Positions 15,969 to 22,803 of a stretch of DNA of 64,000 nucleotides are shown one piece after another (position 1 is the stretch's first letter; every line of letters starts with the position of its first letter). The position numbers and the translations under genes were made by a program. The notes beneath the pieces are model-generated. The model saw only the letters and a list, made by a program, of their open reading frames with translations, searched no databases and was not told where the DNA came from. The stretch comes from DASXRU01 sp033856235 (GTDB taxonomy: Bacteria > Acidobacteriota > Blastocatellia > Pyrinomonadales > Pyrinomonadaceae), in assembly GCA_033856235.1 (NCBI GenBank), contig JAWVFI010000114.1, forward strand, positions 1 to 64,000, read 5' to 3'.

Positions 15969-16912
15969 GCGGCAAGCTGGCTTACATTTTTCCCGGGCAG
16001 GGCTCGCAGTATGCGGGCATGGGTAAGGATTTAGCCGCTAACTTTGAGGCGGCAAAACAGATCTTTGAAGCAGCGGATGACGCGCTGGGAAGTTCAATCT
16101 CCGCGCTCTGCTTTGACGGGCCGGCGGAAGCATTGCAGTTGACCGAGAATACTCAGCCGGCGATTTTGACGGTGTCGGTTGCCGCTCTGGCGGCCTTGCA
16201 AGTTGAAGGTCTGCGCGCGCCTGATTTTGTCGCGGGCCATAGCCTGGGCGAGTATTCGGCCCTCGTCGCAGCTGGTTGCCTCGCGGCAACGGACGCGGTG
16301 CGCACAGTGCGCGCGCGCGGCCGCTACATGCAGGAAGCGGTCCCGGTTGGAGTGGGGGCGATGGCCGCGATCCTGGGATTGGATTTGGAAGCCATCAAAG
16401 GGGCTTGCGAGGAAGCGAAGCAAGGCCAGATTTGCAGTCCCGCGAATATCAATTCTCCGGGCCAGGTGGTGATTGCTGGCCATGCCGAGGCAATTGAACG
16501 GGCCATGGAGATCTTGAAAGAACGCGGAGCGAAGCGCGCGATCAAACTGAATGTCAGCGCGCCTTTTCATTGCGAACTTATGATGCCGGCCCAGCAGCGA
16601 CTGGCAGCGGATTTGAACGGCCTCCCTTTTCAAGACTTAGCGGTTCCGGTAGTGACGAATGTTGGCGCCCACGCAATTGATTCAGGATCTGAAGCACGGG
16701 AGGCGCTAATTCGCCAGGTGTCGGCGCCGGTGCGCTGGCTGGAATCGATCGAGTTATTGATTCGAGAGGGAGTAGATACTTTCGTGGAAGTAGGGCCGGG
16801 AAAGGTCCTCGGTGGTTTGCTGCGCCAGATCGACCGCAGGGTCCGCTGCCTGAATGTTGAGGACGCGGCGAGTCTGAAGGCGACAATGGCAGCGCTTAGT
16901 GGCAATCTTTAG
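15965..16912 (+). CDS. fabD: Malonyl-CoA:ACP transacylase
   Basis: A 315-residue enzyme transferring malonyl from CoA to acyl carrier protein. GQGSQYAGMG lies at residues 11-20, the nucleophile is Ser93 in GHSLGEYSAL, and the catalytic His is in APFHCELM. ATG at 15965 overlaps the previous stop (ATGA); the long open frame upstream to 15767 is the out-of-phase shadow of the preceding gene. Confidence 0.97.
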   Translation: MSGKLAYIFPGQGSQYAGMGKDLAANFEAAKQIFEAADDALGSSISALCFDGPAEALQLTENTQPAILTVSVAALAALQVEGLRAPDFVAGHSLGEYSALVAAGCLAATDAVRTVRARGRYMQEAVPVGVGAMAAILGLDLEAIKGACEEAKQGQICSPANINSPGQVVIAGHAEAIERAMEILKERGAKRAIKLNVSAPFHCELMMPAQQRLAADLNGLPFQDLAVPVVTNVGAHAIDSGSEAREALIRQVSAPVRWLESIELLIREGVDTFVEVGPGKVLGGLLRQIDRRVRCLNVEDAASLKATMAALSGNL

Positions 16913-16923
16913 CGTCAGGGTTT

Positions 16924-16988
16924 TTAACGCAAACTGTTCGTTTGCGCGGGAGTCAGTAACCAGGATGCAAACTAACAGTTTGCGTCAA
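16924..16988. repeat. GCAAACT-family paired palindrome, copy 1
   Basis: Arms 16924-16945 and 16967-16988 match at 20 of 22 positions around a 21-nt loop. Each arm is itself a hairpin (GCAAAC/GTTTGC). Copies of the family lie at 38524-38590 and 52292-52367. The right arm ends 20 nt before the acpP start. Confidence 0.85.
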
Positions 16989-17008
16989 CACAAGAGGAGC
17001 AAAAGCAA

Positions 17009-17254
17009 ATGCCCGATCAAGAGATCGAGAACAAGGTAAAGCAAATAATCGTGGACGAGTTGGGTGTGGACGAGAACGAGGTTACGCCTAATGCCCGCTT
17101 CATCGACGACTTAGGTGCGGACTCTCTCGACACCGTCGAGTTGGTCATGCGATTTGAAGAAGAGTTCGGAATCGAGATTCCGGACGAGGACGCGGAAAAG
17201 ATTCAAAGCGTCCGCGACGCGTACAACTATATTGACCAGCACAAGACCAAATAG
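17009..17254 (+). CDS. acpP: Acyl carrier protein
   Basis: An 81-residue acidic protein carrying fatty-acid intermediates on a phosphopantetheine arm. The attachment site is Ser39 in DLGADSLDTVEL, and the sequence is otherwise canonical. AAGAGGAG upstream is a strong ribosome-binding site. In most such clusters fabG stands between fabD and acpP; here that position holds only a repeat. Confidence 0.98.
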   Translation: MPDQEIENKVKQIIVDELGVDENEVTPNARFIDDLGADSLDTVELVMRFEEEFGIEIPDEDAEKIQSVRDAYNYIDQHKTK

Positions 17255-17341
17255 GCGCTCTCAATCGAGTCGCTCACTTGCATAACAGCTTGCTGGTGGC
17301 GAGCTGGTCAGGGACTGCTGCTTTAATAAGGAGTCATAGTT

Positions 17342-18601
17342 TTGACACGTCGCGTTGTGGTTACCGGTCTCGGCCTGGTTACGCCCGTCGGCAACTCGGT
17401 CGAGGACACCTGGGCTTCGTTGATGAGCGGTCGCAACGGCGTCGGCTACATCACGAAGTTTGACACTGAAAAGTTTCCGGTCAAAATCGCCGCCGAAGTC
17501 AGGGACTTCGATCCGCTCAAATTCATTCCCAAAAAAGAGGCGCGCAAGATGGGCGCCTTTATTCATTACGCTATCGCCGCCACTACGGAAGCGATGGCCG
17601 ATAGCGCTTTTGCGCTGACCCCGGAAGGGAAGTTTCCTCCGGAGCTGGCTGAGGGCGCGGGGACATATATCAGCAGCGGCATCGGCGACTTCTGGGCCAT
17701 CGAGCGGGAACATTCGAAACTGCTTGAGGAAGGGCCGGATCGGGTTTCACCTTTCTTCATTGTCTCTGCGATCGTCAATTTGGCGGCGGGACAGGTTTCG
17801 ATTCGCTACGGCGCTAAAGGCCCGAACTCGGCAACCGCGACGGCGTGTGCGGCAGGGGCCCATGCGATTGGGGATAGCTTCAAGATAATTCAACGTGGCG
17901 ACGCGGACATTATGATCTGCGGCGGCGCAGAGTCAGCCATCACCCCGATGAGCGTTGCCGGATTTGCTTCCATGAAGGCTCTGTCCACGCGGAATGACGA
18001 TCCCGAGCACGCTTGCCGGCCTTTTGAACGCGATCGTGACGGCTTCATTATCGGCGAAGGCGCCGGCATCATGATTTTGGAAGAACTCGAGCTGGCGAAA
18101 AGGCGAGGGGCGCGCATTTATGCCGAGGTTGTTGGTTACGGGATGACCGCGGACGCGTTCCATCTTACCAAGCCGGACGAAACCGGCTCGGGCGCGATTC
18201 GCGCGATGACCAAGACCCTCCGGGACGCCGATATAAAACCAACGCAGGTCGGTTACATCAACGCGCATGGAACTTCGACCGAGTACAACGATAAGTTTGA
18301 AACGTTTGCGATTAAGCAAACTTTTGGCGAGCATGCTTACAAGCTGGCCGTAAGTTCGACTAAGTCTATGACCGGTCACCTGCTGGGCGCGGCCGGCGGG
18401 ATTGAGAGCGTTTTCTGCGCTCTCGCCCTGCATCGCAAGGTCCTGCCGCCGACCATCAATTACGTCAATCCCGATCCCGACTGCGATCTGGACTACATAC
18501 CAAACCAACCGCGCGAAGCGAAGGTTGATTACGCGCTTTCGAACAGTTTTGGCTTCGGCGGCACGAATGCAGCGCTGCTCTTCAAGCGCTACGAGGGATA
18601 G
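17342..18601 (+). CDS. fabF: Beta-ketoacyl-ACP synthase II
   Basis: A 419-residue elongating condensing enzyme. The nucleophile is Cys169 in ATACAAGAHAIG, with the two histidines in NAHGTST and MTGHLLGAAGG and the C-terminal FGFGGTNA. The TTG start at 17342 follows AAGGAG with good spacing and gives the standard N-terminus MTRRVVVTGLG. The stop codon touches an inverted repeat. Confidence 0.97.
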   Translation: MTRRVVVTGLGLVTPVGNSVEDTWASLMSGRNGVGYITKFDTEKFPVKIAAEVRDFDPLKFIPKKEARKMGAFIHYAIAATTEAMADSAFALTPEGKFPPELAEGAGTYISSGIGDFWAIEREHSKLLEEGPDRVSPFFIVSAIVNLAAGQVSIRYGAKGPNSATATACAAGAHAIGDSFKIIQRGDADIMICGGAESAITPMSVAGFASMKALSTRNDDPEHACRPFERDRDGFIIGEGAGIMILEELELAKRRGARIYAEVVGYGMTADAFHLTKPDETGSGAIRAMTKTLRDADIKPTQVGYINAHGTSTEYNDKFETFAIKQTFGEHAYKLAVSSTKSMTGHLLGAAGGIESVFCALALHRKVLPPTINYVNPDPDCDLDYIPNQPREAKVDYALSNSFGFGGTNAALLFKRYEG

Positions 18602-18706
18602 TCAGTGGTCATTGTTAGTGGTCAGTTGCACGACCCGGTCAGCTCAGTGACTCCCGATGACAACGACTAGAAACTGACCACTAACAACTGATCACTAACA
18701 ACCGAC
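18600..18706. repeat. Inverted repeat of GTTAGTGGTCAGTT units
   Basis: Left arm 18600-18627 and right arm 18672-18706 are imperfect reverse complements, with the unit GTTAGTGGTCAGTT present in one arm and its complement twice in the other. The left edge is at the fabF stop, the right edge 8 nt before the etfB start. Confidence 0.75.
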
Positions 18707-18714
18707 TAAACAGA

Positions 18715-19491
18715 ATGAAAATCTTAGTCATGATGAAGCAGGTCGCGAACAAGGATGCGATCCTGCGAATTAATAAAGAAGGCACTTGGATTGAAGAAGG
18801 CGATCTGTCGTTCGAAGTGAATGAATCTGACGGCTATGCTTTGGAAGAGGCGCTGCGCATCAAAGAAAAGACGGGCGATGGCGAGGTGGTCGTTTGTGCG
18901 ATGGGCCCGCAACGGGCCAAGAGCGTGATCAAGGACGCGCTCGCGCGTGGCGCCGACCGCGCCATCCATGTAGTTGGCGATGACCTGGGCCCCTTGTCGC
19001 CTTATGCGGCAGCGACGATTTTGGCGGCCACGGTGCGCGGGGAGGGACCGGACCTGGTAATGACCGGGCTGCAATCCGACGATTACGGTTATGCTCAGAC
19101 GGGCGTCATCATGGCGGAGTTGCTCGGTTTTCCGCATGCCACGATCGTTATCGAGGTTGATGCCACCGGCGCCGAGCTCCGCGTGAAACGTGAACTCGAG
19201 AGCGGCTGGTATCAGTGGTACACAATGCCGCGGCCGGCGCTGCTGACGATCCAATCCGGCATTAGCCAGATACGCTACGCCACCCTGAAGGGAATCATGG
19301 CGGCCAAGAAGAAAGAGATCAAAGAAGTAACGGCGCCAGCGGAGATCGTCAGTCGTGCTTCACACCAGCGAATTGAAAAAATCTATCTGCCCGAGAAGAC
19401 GAAGCAAACCCAGTTTCTGGGCAACGGCGACGCCAAAGCCGGCGCGGTCGCTTTGGCGGAAAAACTCCGCACCGAAGCGCGCGTGATTTAA
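18715..19491 (+). CDS. etfB: Electron transfer flavoprotein, beta subunit
   Basis: A 258-residue subunit of the ETF heterodimer, which carries electrons from acyl-CoA dehydrogenases to the membrane quinone pool. It starts MKILVMMKQVANKDA as in the family, with the AMP-binding region around MTGLQSDDYGYAQTG and the signature VKRELESGWYQWY. ATG at 18715 lies 8 nt after the repeat and has no clear Shine-Dalgarno sequence. It is followed by etfA with a paired palindrome between. Confidence 0.95.
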   Translation: MKILVMMKQVANKDAILRINKEGTWIEEGDLSFEVNESDGYALEEALRIKEKTGDGEVVVCAMGPQRAKSVIKDALARGADRAIHVVGDDLGPLSPYAAATILAATVRGEGPDLVMTGLQSDDYGYAQTGVIMAELLGFPHATIVIEVDATGAELRVKRELESGWYQWYTMPRPALLTIQSGISQIRYATLKGIMAAKKKEIKEVTAPAEIVSRASHQRIEKIYLPEKTKQTQFLGNGDAKAGAVALAEKLRTEARVI

Positions 19492-19496
19492 ATGAC

Positions 19497-19569
19497 GTCC
19501 GACAAACTTTAGTTTGTCGTCACGATCGAGGCTTCAAGTCACACATCGACAAACTGAAGTTTGTCGGAC
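19497..19569. repeat. CGACAAACT-family paired palindrome, copy 1
   Basis: Arms 19497-19519 and 19547-19569 match at 22 of 23 positions around a 27-nt loop, and each arm is a hairpin (CGACAAACT/AGTTTGTCG). A second copy with the same arms lies at 61432-61494. It lies between etfB and etfA, ending 14 nt before the etfA start. Confidence 0.85.
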
Positions 19570-19583
19570 AACAAATTAGAATT

Positions 19584-20564
19584 ATGAGCAACGGGATCTT
19601 AGTCTTTATCGAACATCGCGATGGTGTTCTGAACAAAACGTCATTGGAAGCGGTAGCCGCTGCCCAGGATTTGGGCACGCAACTTGGCTCGCCGGTCAGC
19701 GCCGTCATCACCGCTGCGGAACCGGAAGGCCTGGCTACGGAAATGGCAGTCTACGAACTGGCGAAAGTGGTCGGCGCGCGCAACGCAAAGCTGGCGCAGT
19801 ACTCGCCGGACGGGTACACCGACGCGATGGAGCGGGTGGTGCGGGCGTTGGATCCGCAGTACGTGGTGCTGCCGCACACTTATCTGGTGCGCGACTTTGC
19901 TCCGAAACTGGCGGCGCGCTTTGAGAAGTCTTTGATTAGCGATTGCATTCGCCTGAAAGTTAATAACGGCCTTCCGACCTTCACTCGCCGGATTTTCCTG
20001 GGCAAGATCGACGCGGATGTGGTTTCCGACGGAACTGCTCCCGTTTTCGTCACTTTCCAATCCGGCGCCTATCGGGGCGAGCTAGCCGCGAAGGGAAGTG
20101 GCGCGCCAATTGAAACCATGGAAGTCGAAGTCGGCGAGATCCGAATGACCTCAGAAGCGCCATTTCAGGAAGTTAAGCAGGCGGTGGATCTCAGCAAAGC
20201 TCCGATTATCGTGGCCATCGGGCGCGGCATTAAGAGTAAGGACAACATCGCGTTGGCCGAGAAATTGGCGGAAGCACTGGGGGCTGATCTAGCTGCGTCG
20301 CGACCGATTTGTGACGCCGAATGGCTCCCCATCGATCGCCAGATCGGATCTTCCGGCCAAACGGTCGCCCCCAAGTTATACATCGCACTGGGTATTTCCG
20401 GCGCGATCCAGCACCTGGTGGGAATGAAGAACTCACACACCATCGTCGCCATCAATAAGGATCCGGAGGCGCCGATTTTTGATATCGCCGACTACGGCAT
20501 TGTCGGGGATTTATTTGAAGCAGTGCCGGTGCTGACGGAAGAGATTAGGAAGCTTAAGGGATAG
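19584..20564 (+). CDS. etfA: Electron transfer flavoprotein, alpha subunit
   Basis: A 326-residue FAD-binding subunit partnering etfB. The C-terminal FAD domain shows SRPICDAEWLP, RQIGSSGQTVAPKLYI, GISGAIQH and NKDPEAPIFDIADYGIVGD, all typical. The N-terminal domain begins MSNGILVFIEHRDG. No ribosome-binding site is visible in the 14 nt between the repeat and ATG. The operon etfB-etfA probably ends here. Confidence 0.95.
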   Translation: MSNGILVFIEHRDGVLNKTSLEAVAAAQDLGTQLGSPVSAVITAAEPEGLATEMAVYELAKVVGARNAKLAQYSPDGYTDAMERVVRALDPQYVVLPHTYLVRDFAPKLAARFEKSLISDCIRLKVNNGLPTFTRRIFLGKIDADVVSDGTAPVFVTFQSGAYRGELAAKGSGAPIETMEVEVGEIRMTSEAPFQEVKQAVDLSKAPIIVAIGRGIKSKDNIALAEKLAEALGADLAASRPICDAEWLPIDRQIGSSGQTVAPKLYIALGISGAIQHLVGMKNSHTIVAINKDPEAPIFDIADYGIVGDLFEAVPVLTEEIRKLKG

Positions 20565-20604
20565 TTGGGCATCGATCGAGTCCTTGAAGTGGCCTGGGCT
20601 TTCA

Positions 20605-20855
20605 ATTTTCCCCTCCCGCTTGGGAGGGGTTAGGGGAGGGCTTGGTGCGACCTCTCCATGAGAGAAAACGCGGGGCCGCGATGGCCGCGCGGTTCGTTGA
20701 TTAGCTCCCGCAACGGCATTTGGTCTCGCCATTATGTGGATGCCTCGCAGACGTGAAAAGCCCAGCGCACGGCCATCGAGGCCGCGCGTAGGTGAATAGT
20801 AGAAATTGATGGCAAGCCCTCCCGCTGACCGCCTCCCAAAGGTAGGGGGAGATAA
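20605..20855. repeat. Nested inverted-repeat element, complete copy
   Basis: Outer arms about 20607-20648 and 20811-20852 are CCCTCCC-rich and complementary; the left arm holds a perfect hairpin CCCCTCCC/GGGAGGGG (20610-20629). Inner arms 20669-20691 and 20766-20788 match at 20 of 23 positions and share sequence with the inner arms at 1-127. The gene-free stretch 20565-20971 holds this element and, at its end, a promoter. The hairpin next to etfA could also end its transcript. Confidence 0.8.
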
Positions 20856-20925
20856 GCGATGCGAACTGACCTTTGCGTTACAAAGAATTTAGCTAACACA
20901 CCAGCACGGCTCGGATTACCACGTC

Positions 20926-20954
20926 TTGAATAGTTGCGTATTGAGGCTTACTAT
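20926..20954 (+). promoter_or_regulatory. Candidate promoter of the coiled-coil gene
   Basis: TTGAAT (20926-20931), a 17-nt spacer and TACTAT (20949-20954) make a good sigma-70 promoter. The expected transcription start is near 20961, at the first bases of the Shine-Dalgarno sequence, so the leader would be very short. Confidence 0.5.
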
Positions 20955-20971
20955 TCTCGCGGAGGTGGCCT

Positions 20972-21364
20972 TTGAGCGACGATCCTACAAAAGAACTTCC
21001 TCAGTCGGCTTTCCAGGCACGCGTGCTTTCGGAGTTCGCGGCAATTCGTGATCAGTTCGCAGGAATTCGTGATCAGTTCGCGGCAATGCGTGACGAGTTT
21101 GCGGCAATCCGTACGGAGTTAAGAGAAATTCGAACTGATATTGCCACGTTGAATTCGCGTCAGGAGAGATTTGAGAATCGGCTTACGGCGCTCGAAGAGA
21201 AAGTTGACGCGCGCCTCAAGGAAACTCGCCCGATCTGGGAGGCAGTGCAATATGCGATCAAGCGTCTGGAATTGAAATTCGATGTTGTCCTCAAAGATCT
21301 GTTCGAACTCCGTGCTAATGATAGGAGTCAGGACAAGCGGATAATGGAGTTGGAAGCTCGATAG
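20972..21364 (+). CDS. Coiled-coil protein with heptad repeats
   Basis: A 130-residue, highly charged, helical protein of unknown function. Residues 20-55 carry near-identical seven-residue units of the type FAAIRDQ, then a leucine-rich segment RFENRLTALEEKVDARL, consistent with a long coiled coil. TTG at 20972 is preceded by GGAGG (20961-20965), a strong ribosome-binding site. It has no membrane segment or catalytic motif. A gene of similar size and character lies at 58720-59013. Confidence 0.8.
   Translation: MSDDPTKELPQSAFQARVLSEFAAIRDQFAGIRDQFAAMRDEFAAIRTELREIRTDIATLNSRQERFENRLTALEEKVDARLKETRPIWEAVQYAIKRLELKFDVVLKDLFELRANDRSQDKRIMELEAR
21034..21117 (+). repeat. 21-bp tandem repeat encoding heptads
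   Basis: Four consecutive 21-bp units (21034, 21055, 21076, 21097) of the form GTTCGCGGCAATTCGTGATCA-like text are close copies of each other; a fifth, 21118-21138, is degenerate. Each unit encodes one heptad, so units can be gained or lost without shifting frame or coiled-coil phase. Confidence 0.85.
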
Positions 21365-21412
21365 CCTGTTCGGTAACCAAAGAAATAGAAAGTCGCACGT
21401 AACGCTTAAAAT

Positions 21413-21445
21413 GCAAAGCCCGCAGCGGGAAGCTGCGGGCTTTGC
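21413..21445 (-). terminator. Intrinsic terminator between convergent genes
   Basis: A perfect 14-bp stem (21413-21426 with 21432-21445) has a 5-nt loop. Reading the minus strand it is followed by ATTTTAA, so it fits a rho-independent terminator for the H1-like gene, 32 nt past its stop. On the plus strand there is no T-run, but the stem could still slow transcripts of the coiled-coil gene. Confidence 0.7.
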
Positions 21446-21477
21446 CATTCTGTCGTCCAGGTCTATTTCAGTCGCCG

Positions 21478-21792
21478 TTATCGTTTCTTCGCGGCGGATT
21501 TTCCTTTTGAACTACCTTTCGATTTTCCTTTGGCGCCGCCTTTCGGTTGGTCCTGCAGGATTATCCCGGAGTCGGTGCCGGCTTCGACCGCTCCCTTTAC
21601 CGCTCCGATTGCCGCTCCCGCCGCCGCTCCGGTCAAAATCTCTTTGGCTAGCTTCTTGGCTTTCTTCACAATGCTCCGCGGTTTTTTCACCGCCTTCACG
21701 ACTTTCTTTGCCGTTCGCTCGGCGGACTTCGTTGAAGCCTTTCCTTTAGAACTTTTCTTTGCACCTTTGCTTGTCTTCTTCTTTGTTGCCAT
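21478..21792 (-). CDS. Histone-H1-like lysine/alanine-rich basic protein
   Basis: A 104-residue protein dominated by Lys, Ala, Ser and Gly. Both ends carry AKK/SKG/TKS repeats as in bacterial histone-H1-like (Hc1/AlgP type) DNA-binding tails. The middle contains an Ala/Gly-rich segment (residues about 52-72) that resembles a glycine-zipper rather than a DNA-binding helix. GGGGGA before ATG 21792 is a good ribosome-binding site, and a TATAGT -10-like box lies at 21845-21840. It probably binds nucleic acid; the central segment leaves an envelope-associated role open. Confidence 0.75.
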   Translation of the reverse strand: MATKKKTSKGAKKSSKGKASTKSAERTAKKVVKAVKKPRSIVKKAKKLAKEILTGAAAGAAIGAVKGAVEAGTDSGIILQDQPKGGAKGKSKGSSKGKSAAKKR

Positions 21793-21874
21793 TGTTTCCC
21801 CCTTTAGAATCCCAAATGTTCGAACGACTGTGACGCTGGACTATACAACAGTTTAAATTCTACTGGAGAATTTT

Positions 21875-22786
21875 TCAGTGCGTCGAGGCTGTCGCTGCCT
21901 GGGTCAGGTCGGCCAGGACCTCCGCCGGCTTCCAGTGGTTTTCGCGATAGAGTTTGAAGACCTTGCCATCGGGGTCGATGACCGCGGTCACCAGCGAGTG
22001 CACAATTTCGTCCGTTCCCGTATCGGATTCGTGGAAATAGCGCATGCCAAAAAAAGTGGCGAGGCCCCGTATCTCATCAGGCGTTCCGGTGGCGAACTCC
22101 CAGTGATCAAATTTCTCGGATGTATAACGCTCACTGTGAGCGCTGCCGTAGCTGCGGAGCACTGCCGGCGTATCGTATTGCGGATCGATCGTTACCGACA
22201 AGAGATGAGTCTTCGCGTATAGATCCGGTTGCTTCTGCAACTCGACGTCGATGTCGTGGAAGTTATTACTCATCAGCGTGCAGTATTCCGGGAGCGGACA
22301 CCGCGTGTAAATAAAGGTCAACGCCAGCGAGCGACCCCGATACTGGGCCAGATGAATCTGTTGCCCGTCCTGATTCACGAGGCGGAAATCCGGGACCTCG
22401 TCACCGATTTTGGGCCCCAGGCCCGAGGTGGGAGTTGCATTGGGATCGGGAATCCCTTCTTTGGTTACCGTGATCGCTTCGATCCATGAAGAGATGCCAT
22501 CGACCATCAGTGTCCCGCTAATCTGGTCGCCGGGGCTGATGATTTCCATCATGGCGTTGTCTTTCAAACGGAACTCCATGGTCATGGCCGGCATGAATCC
22601 CTTGATGTCTTCGTGGGAAATGGTGGCGGTGCGGTTGGTTTTGTCCACGGCCACTACTTTGCCCTTGATTTCATAAGGCTTGCCAGTCGGGGACGGTTTG
22701 CGACAGGCCGTGCTCATGACACCGAGCGCAAGCCCGATGATCAACATCGCGAGTACCTGACTGAACCTGCTCTTCATATGTTTCAT
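21875..22786 (-). CDS. CusF-like domain fused to SCO/SenC copper protein (lipoprotein)
   Basis: A 303-residue exported protein. A signal peptide ends at a lipobox-like STAC (Cys28). Residues about 38-110 form a small copper-binding domain with MPAMTMEF, the Met-rich motif of CusF-type proteins. Residues about 125-300 form a SCO1/SenC thioredoxin-like domain with Cys163 and Cys169 in RCPLPEYC, a five-residue spacing known from one SCO subfamily, and a late His in VHSLVTAVID. SCO proteins deliver copper to cytochrome oxidase and have thiol-redox activity. It follows the lytic transglycosylase by 17 nt on the same strand. Start could be ATG 22777. Confidence 0.9.
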   Translation of the reverse strand: MKHMKSRFSQVLAMLIIGLALGVMSTACRKPSPTGKPYEIKGKVVAVDKTNRTATISHEDIKGFMPAMTMEFRLKDNAMMEIISPGDQISGTLMVDGISSWIEAITVTKEGIPDPNATPTSGLGPKIGDEVPDFRLVNQDGQQIHLAQYRGRSLALTFIYTRCPLPEYCTLMSNNFHDIDVELQKQPDLYAKTHLLSVTIDPQYDTPAVLRSYGSAHSERYTSEKFDHWEFATGTPDEIRGLATFFGMRYFHESDTGTDEIVHSLVTAVIDPDGKVFKLYRENHWKPAEVLADLTQAATASTH

Positions 22787-22803
22787 TGGGGGTGGCTCGC
22801 GGC

